A program made the position numbers and the translations under genes. The notes under the pieces were generated by a model, which was given only the letters and a program-made list of their open reading frames with translations, had not been told where the DNA came from and ran no database searches. Of a stretch of DNA of 28,920 bases, positions 21,301-28,920 are shown piece after piece. Source of the stretch: Tubiluchus corallicola (taxonomy: Eukaryota > Priapulida > Priapulimorpha > Priapulimorphida > Tubiluchidae); contig JAQGDQ010001581.1 in NCBI GenBank assembly GCA_030141605.1, positions 5,001 through 33,920 of the forward strand. Direction: 5' to 3'. How positions within the stretch are numbered: the first letter of the stretch is position 1; each line of letters starts with the position of its first letter.

Positions 21301-24300
21301 AAACTGAACTGAAATAAGAACTGAAACAAGAACTGAAATAAAAATCTGACAACAGAAACATAATAACAATGGCAACTGAAATATACTTTATAACACAAGC
21401 ATAATTCTTAGACATAAGCAAGCGAATGTATAATGAAGTCATAATATATCATAATAATGTAAAAAAATACAGAGCGATTTTTGATGATCTGAGGTAAAAT
21501 AAATCTTGTTGTCTTTCTTGCTCACGAGAAGCCAGATGCTAGAAGCTCTTCCTATATTTGAGCGTCAGGCGTCCAGCATCCAGGGTCTGTTCTTCAACCA
21601 GCCTATGACGACCGGGACCTACAGATTATTATCGAATAAATAACGTAACAAGATGAAAGCATTGCAAAATAAGTTTGATACCGTCCATCTTGGTTTTCTG
21701 CGAAGGGATTAGATGGCAATCAGTTTAACATGAACAGTATAATGATGCAATACGTCTACTTACCGCTGCGAACGCCCAGCAACTGCCACATGGACCCTAC
21801 AATTTAAAAGAGACGAAAACCGAATCGCAAAGATTCAATACTGACTATACTAGTAATGTTGATGATAACTATGACGATATATATTATGATGACAATCACG
21901 ACAACAGCTCAGCAGTAGCAACAGCATCAACATTATCATCATCATCCTCATCATCACCATCATCACCACCATCATCATTATGATCATCATCATCAACAAC
22001 AACAGTAACAACAATAACAACGCTGTTTGTACAATGATCGATATTTATACAATTTGTGATGTCATTTCCTTCTGAAATCCTTAATTTTCCACTTAAGGAA
22101 ATTCTCCCTTCTCAAGCTAAGAACTCCCTTGCTAAATTTGTTGGATATTTTGAATAAAACATATCACAGCAGCATTGTTAGTGAGCAAACCTGCAAACCA
22201 AAACAGAACAACATTTCATCAGCATCAACAAGACATGTATGATGTGCATTGCTGGTTAGCATAAAATATCGATTTTCCCCAGACGGGTCTAAACTGTAAC
22301 GTTTTAGTTCATGGTGAAAGTCTCGCAATGTCTCGACTAGGTATTGCAGTCTAGTTAATTAATTCTTTCAAGCAGGAAAGCAAGCATAAGGCCAAGTAAA
22401 TAGAACTTTGTGTGGAATGGTGTGGAAAGTTTCTTTGGGACTGTGAAAGTCATGTTTGAAGTTGTTGATCACTCACTTTGTTATGATTGAGTTTAGGCAC
22501 AGAAGTATGAACAAGAGTAAAAAAAATCTATAATACATATTTGCACTGCACACAAGAGAAAAAGTGTTTATTAGAACTACAGACAACATGAGTATCATGA
22601 CTGCTGCACTGAACACTGAGAGTGAGAGTGACTAGAAAGCAAACCAGTCAGTATATATAGGTATAGGTGACCTATGCAGACTTGCACAGGCTTCACAACA
22701 ACCATTACTTTTAAATAGGCAGAGAACCAGTGAATATGCATCCACTGGACCATACAATTATACTGAGGGTAAGTCAGAGGGTAGAATGTAATAGGATTAG
22801 CCCATAGATGGCAGCACCTAATTATAATGTACAATTCCAACTTCCACAGGGACATATATTATAATTGCCCTTTCTTCCACCTTACATTACCGATTTTCTA
22901 TTTGCTAGTATTCGCTTACCTGGTTGCGAACAGGTGACATGCATTTATCATTTGTCCAGTCAACATCAGAATAGCCAGTTGTCATCTGAAGGTCTACATT
23001 CGTGAAAGTTTCTGAAGGTACTAGAGATTCTAGATCAGATGGGGGTACAAGGCCTGTGCTTGATTCAATGACTTCTGCGATTGTCTGTTTAAAATTAGAC
23101 TCGTCAGCAATGGAAAGCATAAAAACTCTAAATTTCAATCACTTGCAGCATTTAAATGATAAAAAATGTATCAGTAAATAAATAATCAGTAAATAATAGC
23201 GAAATAAACACCGTGAATATTAGAGATGCTTAATTGTGACACACTTTCAAATCATAAAAGAAATAATGATATAAAAACTTGCCGATACCAGACCATTCTA
23301 CATCTGTAGAACCCAAAGGCGAGACACAGCAAATATTTTTCTACTCACAGATACGAACTAATTGGTTACAAATTGCAAAAGTGTAATTGTAATTTATATT
23401 TTCCACAATGTAACATCCATAGACGTCTGTATCAATATTAAAATTTAAAGCCTCTTATTTTTCAATATTGTATTAATATCTCTAATAAGTAATAACTATT
23501 AACCTTAACTCTAAGGATAAATGGACTATCGAAAAAAATAAACAAAAATTGTTCTTGCAATTAAAATTGAGTTTAACTTTGGTTATTAAAAAGTCAATTA
23601 TATTTTGAAAGTATTAATTACAGTTTTTATACATTACAAACAACTGATAAATGCAGGACATTAAGCTTAGTCCCACCCTTCTTTATTACGGATTTGTGAT
23701 AACTTACATAACACATGATCACCATATTTACCTGTGGTGTAGCAGACTATTATACAATACTTTGGTTGCTGCTGTTAATTACATTTATTTGCATAGCTCT
23801 TATATCTAATCGGGCTGGGCAACTGCTTGTAGTGCGTTACATTTTATGAAATGTTCTTGTTTGTATGTGGCTTTTATATACAAGCGGATTCAATAATTGG
23901 TTGTGGTGTATTACAAAAAAACGCACTTTACAGTGAATACGTATAAAAGAATACGCATTTTCCGATGAGAATGAAAATTGTTAACACTGGTCCCGTAAAA
24001 TCTGGCGCCCCGCAAAATTTGGCGCCTTGGGCTGCAGCCTAGTTAACCTATTGTTAAATACGCCACAGCTAATGACAGACAAATTAGCAAGTTCAACACT
24101 GGGTAGATTTCAAGTTTTAAAACACTGACCTTGTCGCTAAATGCGTTTACTCCTTGCTTGTAAGTTGTCTTTCCCTCCTCGTACATCCTGTTATGATCAC
24201 GTATTTGTGCTACATTGTGGTCGAATATGTTATGTCTTCTTTGTTCTTCGAAATTTCTTGCGTCATAACGTTTGTCTGCACATTAAAATTTTGATTTATG

Positions 24301-25636
24301 ACTTATTTATTAAAAACATTTATATTATATTATAAATTATGAGACTAACAAGCTATGTTAGCTCTTAGGTCAGCCTATATTGTGCAGTGGTAAATGCAAT
24401 TTAATACATCGGTTTACATTGGATAAAATTCACATCACTTACATTAAAAATATGATAAAACAAAAAAATCAATAAAAAATGTCAATATATACAGAAAACA
24501 AAAAAATTGTTGAAAAATTGATAAAATAAGAATGGATAAGATGGACTTTATTCCAAGTAAAAACCCATATCAACACACATATGCAACAAAAACTGCTACT
24601 TAACTATGTGCAATATGCACCACTATGTCATACATGCATAAAATACTACTATAATGAAATTATTTTGCAGACTAAAATGAATTGCCAAAATGTACGTACA
24701 ACGCTGATTTATAATGATAAAATTTAAATAAGTAGCTACAATTACTGTTAAAATTTCATTCATCAAACTCTTGACGTTAAAATGCCGCACTTTTAGACAG
24801 TTAATATTTTTCCGGTAAATAACGTAAGAATAGGGTGCCTTGAAGTCAAGAGGTGCTTTATTTTTACAGAGGTAACGGAAATACCACTAACGTTGCTTCC
24901 ATCAATTCCAAATAACAAAGAAAGCGGAAAATGAGAGAGATTCGAGGACAAGATAATGGAGGACTAACAAGTGAGCGAGAAACGAGGTGAAAATGTGGTT
25001 TTGGTGGAGCGATTAATATGGCAGAACAGCAACAATTATTTGAAAGCCGTGTTTAAGTTTTAGAGAAAAAAATCGCCAAAATATTTCACCTAATTGAGCT
25101 GAACACCACTAACTGAAAATCATTCATAGTATAAAAATAAAGCAAGTATAATGCGTATCTTACACTCCTTTTTCAACAATCTGTTAGTGCAAGTCTGGAG
25201 TTAAAAAGTCCGGTTTTGACCAGCGTTTTTCACGCTTCGATTATCGCCGTGTGAAAATGAATGTCGCCTCTATGACTCGTTCAATCGTATACCTAGCGAG
25301 AAAAGAGCTGTACCGTGTAAGAGCTCTTTCCCGCTACAGACGAGACGAATCGCCGTCGTTTTCAGAAGTGATTGTTCACGTGATGATGTTTTTATTGGCG
25401 CTGGCGGGTTTGCAAGACAATAATACGTTTTTGCAGCGATATCGACAACATACATTGGGATCGCTCTGAGAAAATCGCTAATCAAAACATTAGAACTGTG
25501 AGTTGAGTGAATGTATCAGTGGAATAAACTTACGGTACATGGCTTTGAACTCCTCCCAAGTCGGAATATCATCGTCTGCTGACACTTCTGATATGACAAC
25601 AACGACAAGGAGAAAGAGTGCTGCAGAAAACTTCAT
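15073..25636 (-). CDS. Cathepsin L-like cysteine protease (papain family C1A), nine exons, complete
   Basis: Nine coding exons on the minus strand (25534-25636, 24130-24275, 22920-23084, 21764-21796, 20558-20812, 19062-19150, 16400-16500, 15744-15846, 15073-15184) join in frame to 368 residues. All introns are GT-AG. Residues 1-20 are a signal peptide, so the product should be secreted or lysosomal. An I29 propeptide follows, with a perfect ERFNIN pattern (E..RR..IF..N...I...N) and GVNAFSD. The mature domain starts near DVDWTNDKCMSPVRNQ. It holds the oxyanion Gln in PVRNQ, the catalytic Cys in GPCGSCWAF, His in LNHAV and Asn in QNSWGSGWG, plus GCNGG and YPYTAKDGTC. The ERFNIN motif makes it cathepsin L-like and not B-like. 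Odd points are a Cys-rich insertion between LVDC and GCNGG, and a 33-base microexon that carries the active-site Cys. The exon structure is deduced by eye; only the exon 3 start has a close alternative. Confidence 0.93.
15269..15600. repeat. Composite GAT / GTT microsatellite in protease intron 8
   Basis: Blocks of (GAT)n alternate with blocks of (GTT)n four or five times, then decay into GACGAT and GATAAT. Met/Leu or Asn/Ile homopolymer frames across it are artefacts. Confidence 0.97.
15744..15846 (-). CDS. Protease exon 8: catalytic His
   Basis: The acceptor is tttttatacag and the donor is AG|gtagat. It encodes GVFDEAWPGGLNHAVTVTGA, with the catalytic His in NHAV, then KFWIVQN. The Ser codon of the NSWG motif is split across the next junction. 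Confidence 0.94.
15847..16399. other. Protease intron 7
   Basis: AT-rich GT-AG intron; I see no repeats or genes in it. Confidence 0.6.
16400..16500 (-). CDS. Protease exon 7: GPV.VAI region
   Basis: The acceptor is ttgcaaacag and the donor is G|gtgagt. It encodes GLAGDESCILRALQTGPVVV followed by AIQVTSSFRSYRS. This is the GDE..L..A....GPV.VAI strand of papain-fold enzymes. Confidence 0.93.
16625..17119 (+). mobile_element. LINE 3' end relic (CR1/L2-type) with (ACT)n tail
   Basis: The plus strand reads NRTLNLRNIRTNNQYGKNSI followed by QAIQLWNSLPTSLKHSSS, then an in-frame stop and SIFKSN. This is the conserved C-terminus (..LWNSLP.SLK.S....FK) of CR1/L2-type LINEs. The 3' end is AATAAAGATTTT (from 17095) plus ACTACTACTACT, a typical short-repeat LINE tail. 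It sits antisense in protease intron 6. Confidence 0.75.
17214..17615. mobile_element. TTCGAA-rich MITE, copy 2, unoccupied
   Basis: Dense GAATTCGAATCGAA-type motifs at both ends and an AT-rich core. It is homologous in reverse complement to the two halves of the element at 8750-9625, including the CAGAACAGTTTAG site, here uninterrupted. The terminal TIRs are eroded. Confidence 0.65.
18301..18405 (+). pseudogene. U2 snRNA-like sequence, degenerate
   Basis: The plus strand shows, in U2 order, TCTCG, a GTAGAGCAGT..GTAT.TGT segment, then TTATCAGTAC / TTTAATCTGATAC (U2 stem-loop IIa has TTATCAG..TTAAT.TCTGATAC). A CCCCGAAAGGGG hairpin at the stem IIb place, TTTAATAATAAATTTG near the Sm-site place, and CGCATCG..TATTG follow. 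The GGCCTTTTGGC stretch and stem III are absent. I compared with U2 from memory only; it could be chance or a U2-derived repeat. Confidence 0.35.
19062..19150 (-). CDS. Protease exon 6
   Basis: The acceptor is aaatatttag and the donor is AA|gtaagt. It encodes DGTCMNVEPVYSPG, then RDVVYTSRYDPTCKK, completing the family phrase YPYTAKDGTC with exon 5. It ends two bases into an Asn codon finished by exon 7. Longer frames in other phases over this exon are shadows. Confidence 0.85.
19383..19851. repeat. 46-bp minisatellite with hairpin units, protease intron 5
   Basis: Ten copies with starts 46 bp apart (one 49), built on CTGACAGCAAACTCGCAAG, TGTGAACTGCTTT and GCGAGTTACT. GCGAGTT and AACTCGC in neighbouring positions can pair. 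The first copies carry GTGAGTT and later ones GCGAGTT, so the array shows a direction of spread. Confidence 0.96.
19841..20074. repeat. ~110-bp tandem duplication next to the 46-bp array
   Basis: GCGAGTTACT.CAACACTTCTC through ATAGAGAAAAGA, TACTGTCGGAGAGTAACTAG and CTGCTGTATGACCACGC is present twice (from 19841 and 19950), followed by a third start at 20065. It shares the GCGAGTTACT end with the 46-bp unit. Confidence 0.9.
20321..20444. repeat. 11-bp tandem repeat
   Basis: About ten copies of TTACTCTAATA / TTACTCTAATG, ending about 110 bases from the exon 5 donor in protease intron 5. Confidence 0.93.
20558..20812 (-). CDS. Protease exon 5: LVDC, Cys-rich insert, GCNGG
   Basis: 85 codons from NTALNTRFCLAHNLP through SDQHLVDC and GCNGGWPHCAYFYIG to DYPYTAK. 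Between LVDC and GCNGG there are 27 residues with three cysteines, where typical cathepsin L has fewer than ten. The acceptor is gaaatttcag and the donor is AAG|gtaaaa. The open frame runs on into the intron but is not needed. Confidence 0.93.
20917..20999. repeat. 25-bp perfect inverted repeat
   Basis: 20917-20941 and 20975-20999 are exact reverse complements (ATTATCATATTG...GGGTGATG), with a 33-base spacer. It lies in protease intron 4 directly beside the LINE-like tail at 20997. A transcript on either strand would form a strong stem. Confidence 0.95.
20997..21120 (-). mobile_element. Possible LINE 3' UTR end, minus strand
   Basis: The minus strand ends in AATAAAAGATTATTATTA, the same layout (AATAAA, GATT, trinucleotide tail) as the LINE end at 17095-17119. 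Upstream, AAAGGGCAGC (21074-21083) and GCTGCCCTTT (21109-21118) form a 10-bp stem around a GACCAATTGGTC palindrome. No coding part is recognisable, so its extent toward 21540 is unknown. Confidence 0.4.
21121..21763. other. Protease intron 4, remainder
   Basis: Contains loose repeats of AACTGAAATAA (about 21283-21345) and otherwise AT-rich sequence. No gene seen. Confidence 0.5.
21764..21796 (-). CDS. Protease exon 4: 33-base microexon with catalytic Cys
   Basis: Encodes only GPCGSCWAFAA, phase 0 on both sides, between acceptor aaattgtag and donor GCG|gtaagt. It carries the nucleophile Cys. Removing it would keep the reading frame but delete the active site. Confidence 0.92.
21797..22919. 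other. Protease intron 3
   Basis: A GT-AG intron with the ATC/AAC microsatellite near its acceptor side (21925-22022). The remaining 0.9 kb has no recognised feature; an 86-codon minus frame at 22595-22855 has no family resemblance. Confidence 0.6.
21925..22022. repeat. ATC / AAC composite microsatellite
   Basis: TCATCATC-type and ACC-containing triplets pass into AACAACAACAG. On the minus strand this is the same GTT-to-GAT composite as at 15269-15600, and it again lies within about 300 bases of an exon. Confidence 0.9.
22920..23084 (-). CDS. Protease exon 3: propeptide end, mature N-terminus, oxyanion Gln
   Basis: Encodes TIAEVIESSTGLVPPSDLES through to DVDWTNDKCMSPVRNQ; the last codon is the oxyanion-hole Gln. 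The donor is CAG|gtaagc. The acceptor chosen is attttaaacag. A start 15 bases earlier (after gacgag, adding SNFKQ) also keeps frame. Confidence 0.85.
23085..24129. other. Protease intron 2, with a possible TIR-element end
   Basis: An AT-rich intron. At 23997-24063 a GGCGCC-rich piece (AAAATCTGGCGCCCCGC, GCGCCTTGGGCTGCAGCC, AAATACGCCAC) resembles the end of DNA transposons that start CAGTGGCGTATTT. No opposite end was found nearby, so it is probably a fragment. Confidence 0.4.
24130..24275 (-). CDS. Protease exon 2: I29 propeptide, ERFNIN
   Basis: The acceptor is aatgtgcag and the donor is AAG|gtcagt. It encodes KRYDARNFEEQRRHNIFDHN, then VAQIRDHNRMYEEGKT and YKQGVNAFSDK. The ERFNIN residues are spaced exactly, and G.N.F.D follows. 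The first codon (His) is shared with exon 1. Confidence 0.93.
24276..25533. other. Protease intron 1
   Basis: Mostly AT-rich. A GC-richer stretch at about 25220-25470 holds overlapping 71-72 codon frames on both strands; neither resembles a family I know. The plus-strand frame contains SRYRRDESPSFSEVIVHVMM. Confidence 0.5.
25534..25636 (-). CDS. Protease exon 1: signal peptide
   Basis: Starts at ATG 25636-25634 and encodes MKFSAALFLLVVVVISEVSA, a clean signal peptide, then DDDIPTWEEFKAMY, the start of the I29 inhibitor helix. It ends with one base of the next codon before gtaagt. Confidence 0.9.
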
Positions 25637-25725
25637 TCTGAATAATTCTAGTAGATGGCACTAACAGTTAATCCACATTAGAGTACCTATATAATCCACA
25701 TAATACCTATGCAAAAAATCGACTA

Positions 25726-25732
25726 TTTTATA
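25726..25732 (-). promoter_or_regulatory. Candidate TATA box of the protease gene
   Basis: The minus strand reads CTATAAAATAG about 90 bases before the ATG at 25636, which would place transcription start about 60 bases before the ATG. In AT-rich DNA this motif is weak evidence. Confidence 0.35.
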
Positions 25733-26319
25733 GCAAGAGCAGCTAACTGTCTTACTTAATAAAACATCTTTGTTAAGAAAATTAATGTATTTAACAAAAA
25801 CGAATCAACAGCTATGCTTTATTGTTTGAACAATTTCATGCTTTCTGTTTAAGTCTGTTTTCCAAATTTTTAGTAAACTGACGGAAGTACTATTGGCATG
25901 CATGTGTTGCTATCATATTAATTAGCAATCAATTACCGACGCAAAAATACGTGGCAACTTTGCAGCTAACTTGTAAAAATAAAAAAAAATGATTTTGATT
26001 TTGTTTTACTTATTAGGGTGGTTGAAAATAAAATCCGAAAATTGAAAATCCGTTGACAAAGAAACGTCTAGTTAATTAAATTTTAAATTATTTTAGATTA
26101 TATTAGATTTTGTTTTAATTCAGTGCTCATAGTACCATATTTACAACACACATAGAAGTTATTCCTAAATCAGATTAGAATTACTAAATAAAAATCTAAA
26201 ATACATATTAAAAAATATCTTGCCTTGAAATTTACAACTTTTAATCGTCAGTCATATCATTATAATCAACAGGTAATATGTGCCCCAGACATTTTTTATT
26301 TTTACTGACATTAATTGGT

Positions 26320-26660
26320 TTACCATTTAGAAAAACTTATCTGAGTGCAATAATTCACATCTTTTCTGGGAATAAAATATAGACATTTGGTTTTTGACTT
26401 ATTGAACACAATATTTTGAGAAACGGTAAAATTTTTACATATATTTAATAATGTATGTATGCTGTCAGAAGATTCTATTAGGCATAGATCATGAGCAAAA
26501 TAATAAATAATTTATAAATTTACTAGCCATTTTACATGTAGCATCAAACGCACTTTCCAATTTTTTTTGACAAATAACTAACATAAATTGCGAAAAGAAT
26601 GGGTGACAAGACTCCTCCTCGTCGTACACCATATTTATTTGTTCTTATCGTTTTTAAAGC
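26320..26660 (-). mobile_element. Decayed LINE reverse-transcriptase relic
   Basis: The minus strand shows GVRRGGVLSPILFAIYVSYL (RT motif G...Q/RGGVLSP.LF), then after frameshifts FAHDLCLIESSDSIHTLL and NIVFNKSKTKCLYFIPRKD. The catalytic (Y/F)ADD is changed to FAHD, and several stops and shifts interrupt it. The GVR.GG form differs from the GVPQGS of the LINE at 2492-3465, so this is a second, older LINE lineage. Confidence 0.7.
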
Positions 26661-26917
26661 TTGTTTCATTCAGTACTTCATCGATACCCTCTTTAACGGA
26701 CGTCAGACTTTAAATTAAATTTTAATTGACTATTAATTTACGTTATTATTCTAGGTTTTTCATGCAAAACTTACCTTTCTAAAGTTTTCTAAACCATAAG
26801 TTTATGTGAACGACACTGGCCTTATATAGGCTCATTTGTGGACCTCGTATTGGCAAACAAAAGTGACAGGTGACAAGCCCATTGATCGAGTTTACATAAG
26901 CAAATAATTTACGTAAG

Positions 26918-27157
<240 letters not shown>

Positions 27158-27904
27158 TCTATAATTTTCTAAGCTACAGTCTCGATTTTTTTAGCATTTT
27201 TGTTTCACATGCTGTACTTTATTTTTATTGTGCTTGTGACTGATAATTTCGTTTTTCTTTCGTATATTTTATAATGACAATTTTGATGATCAATCCCACG
27301 TGCATAATAAAAAAAACTGCGTATGACTTCAAGAAGATTTCAAAGAGCAGTTATGCAGCACATAGCAGACAAACGGCATATATCAAGTGGTCGCAATCAT
27401 TTGAATTATTACATCCACTTGTTCAGAAGATAAACTAATATTCATAAACATTAAAACATCAGTCTTTAAAACATATGTAAAAAGGAAAGATTTCGCTGCA
27501 TGGCGGCACACGAATTGAATCGTCAAACGTTGCTGAGTAGCTTGCGGTTGTGAAGTAGCATCATCAATATGATTAGGAATCATTTGTTGTATGAAAATGA
27601 CGTTGAGGTACAGCATTAAGGGCTCTTCGACATGTTAACGTAGGACCTATTTGTATCGTACGCAGTTTTTTTAGTTATGCTAACAGTATTCGCAACTTGC
27701 TTTGGACCAAGCAATAATGTGCAGAAGAAATGAGTGATTGCTAAATCAGTACGTAACTGAACGAAGTACAATTGAATTAACCACATCTGACGGCTTATCT
27801 TGTTTAAGGTGATCTATTTAAAAAAATAAAAATTCAAATCCTGGCAATATGGTAATCCAAATGTTTATCATACATATTCCCATTTTATTGTTTCTGCTGT
27901 ACAG

Positions 27905-28043
27905 GACAGATCCAGTTGATTTAAATCGGTTGGCTGAGACCCTCGCTAGAGCCTGTTGTATTGCCTTGTCTGAGCAGTTAGATAAGTTAAAGGATGGAGG
28001 CATAACAACAGTTGGTCTACGTGTTGCTATTGATAGCGAGAGT
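27905..28043 (+). CDS. Gene 3 penultimate exon
   Basis: The acceptor is tttctgctgtacag (strong pyrimidine tract) and the donor is AGT|gtaagt. It is open only in the frame starting at base 2: TDPVDLNRLAETLARACCIA, then LSEQLDKLKDGG and TTVGLRVAIDSES. An amphipathic helix is likely in the first half. Confidence 0.72.
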
Positions 28044-28834
28044 GTAAGTTTTTTTCACAAATTATATTCGTAAAATCTTCTTGATCTAAGTAAATATTAA
28101 TCTGATTTGCAGTGCTGTTACATATTGACAATGATGACTAATAGCATGTTATAAGTGATACGTTTTTTTTCGAAAAGTGAGAAACAACAAATTATTGTTT
28201 TAGAAACTAGGATTGGTTTTTTGTAATTCAGATTTCAGTGCATATTGTACTCTTAAGCTGTGTGGTTGCTTTCGTTGTGCATTTACCGATTTTATGTTCA
28301 CATATAAATAATGACTGCCATCACTCGAGACGTATCACACACAAGTTTGACAGTAAGTTTGAATAAGTTATCTGAGATCTAAGTTTAATTAATGCTCAGT
28401 AGATGATAAAAATGTTCAACAAAGTTGCAAACTCAACCCGTATTAACAGGAAAAGTGACGCATAATGAACAACATTTCATGTTACCTTTTTTCCAAAAGA
28501 AGGACCAAGAAACATTTGTTGTGTTACTTATGATTTGTAGTGACTAGTATTAGAAATTGGCACTTTATTAAAAAAAGAACTGTAGACTTTATAAAAGAAC
28601 TGTAGACTTTATGTGCAAGTTTTTTTCATTTTTTAAGTTAATGTGTGAAGTATAACATTCATAATTGTTTTTTTTTGTTAGGTTGGGTATGATGTAGGTG
28701 CCAATGGTAAAAAACTGCCGCCAGAATATATGAATGAGTTGGACACACATCTAATACCAGTAATTCATCAAGCTGCATCACAGAATCAGGATGGTCCAAT
28801 CACTCTTGAACTCATCTTCCACATCTTAGACTAA
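27905..28834 (+). CDS. Unrecognised protein, two 3' terminal exons
   Basis: Exons 27905-28043 and 28682-28834 join in phase 0 through a GT-AG intron and end at TAA 28832-28834. They give 96 residues plus a split first codon. Visible stretches are TDPVDLNRLAETLARACC, then LRVAIDSES, then VGYDVGANGKKLPPEYMNEL and a hydrophobic end LELIFHILD. The balanced composition, good splice sites and shared open frame argue for a real gene. I do not recognise the family. The 5' end is not identified: the exon begins one base into a codon. A 17-base exon at 27591-27607 would give a complete protein of 102 residues. Confidence 0.72.
28044..28681. other. Gene 3 intron
   Basis: A 638-base GT-AG intron, AT-rich, with a short direct repeat of AGAACTGTAGACTTTAT near 28580-28610. 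Nothing else seen. Confidence 0.65.
28682..28834 (+). CDS. Gene 3 last exon
   Basis: The acceptor is ttttttttgttag. It encodes VGYDVGANGKKLPPEYMNEL, then DTHLIPVIHQAASQNQDGP and ITLELIFHILD, followed by TAA. Confidence 0.72.
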   Translation, partial: VGYDVGANGKKLPPEYMNELDTHLIPVIHQAASQNQDGPITLELIFHILD

Positions 28835-28920
28835 GTACGAAACGGTATGACTATCAGTATTTTATTACAATAAGCACCCAATGCATCCAAACACCATATC
28901 CCCCTTTGCGTTTTGTGAGA

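Noticed and set aside
22595-22855. 86-codon minus-strand frame in protease intron 3
   Set aside because: No splice context or family similarity, and it is not needed to join exons 3 and 4.

Overview
The window is nuclear DNA of an animal, probably an invertebrate. It is AT-rich, and its genes are split into short exons with GT-AG introns. It holds a metazoan TTC17 gene, a secreted cathepsin L-like protease, several non-LTR retrotransposon relics, small TIR elements and many minisatellites. The phylum cannot be fixed from sequence alone. There is no bacterial or viral gene organisation.

Three split genes can be read. (1) The 3' end of a TTC17 homologue on + (exons 1853-1927, 6014-6133, 6363-6506, 8130-8261, plus a probable partial exon at 1-40) encodes the last TPR repeats and an acidic tail. 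(2) A complete nine-exon papain-family protease gene on - (coding exons from 25636 down to 15073) encodes 368 residues: signal peptide, I29 (ERFNIN) propeptide, and a mature domain with Gln, Cys, His and Asn all present. The catalytic Cys lies on a 33-base microexon. (3) The two 3' terminal exons of an unrecognised gene on + (27905-28043 and 28682-28834) read in one frame to a stop. TTC17 and the protease converge at about 8.3-15 kb. The protease and gene 3 are divergently placed. Nothing suggests that the three work in one pathway.

Much of the remainder is repeats. There are tandem arrays with units of about 41/40/26 bp (1-1746), 19 bp (3595-4672), 34 bp (7161-8072), 61 bp (10614-11953), about 120 bp pyrimidine-rich (13392-13850), 46 bp (19383-19851), about 110 bp (19841-20074) and 11 bp (20321-20444). 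GAT/GTT and GA microsatellites add to these. Mobile elements include a LINE reverse-transcriptase fragment (2492-3465, -), a hAT-like element that carries the 19-bp array (3474-4878), and a 482-bp hAT MITE (8910-9391) nested in a TTCGAA-rich element (8750-9625). A second, unoccupied copy of that TTCGAA-rich element lies at 17214-17615. Further LINE relics lie at 16625-17119 (+), 20997-21120 (-) and 26320-26660 (-).

The items most worth a second look are: the in-frame, skippable microexon that carries the whole catalytic Cys motif; a minisatellite that begins at the predicted exon edge of TTC17 where no GT donor is visible; the higher-order structure of that array; an empty-site pair that documents a MITE insertion; a minisatellite grown inside a TIR element; and a stretch resembling the 5' half of U2 snRNA in a protease intron.
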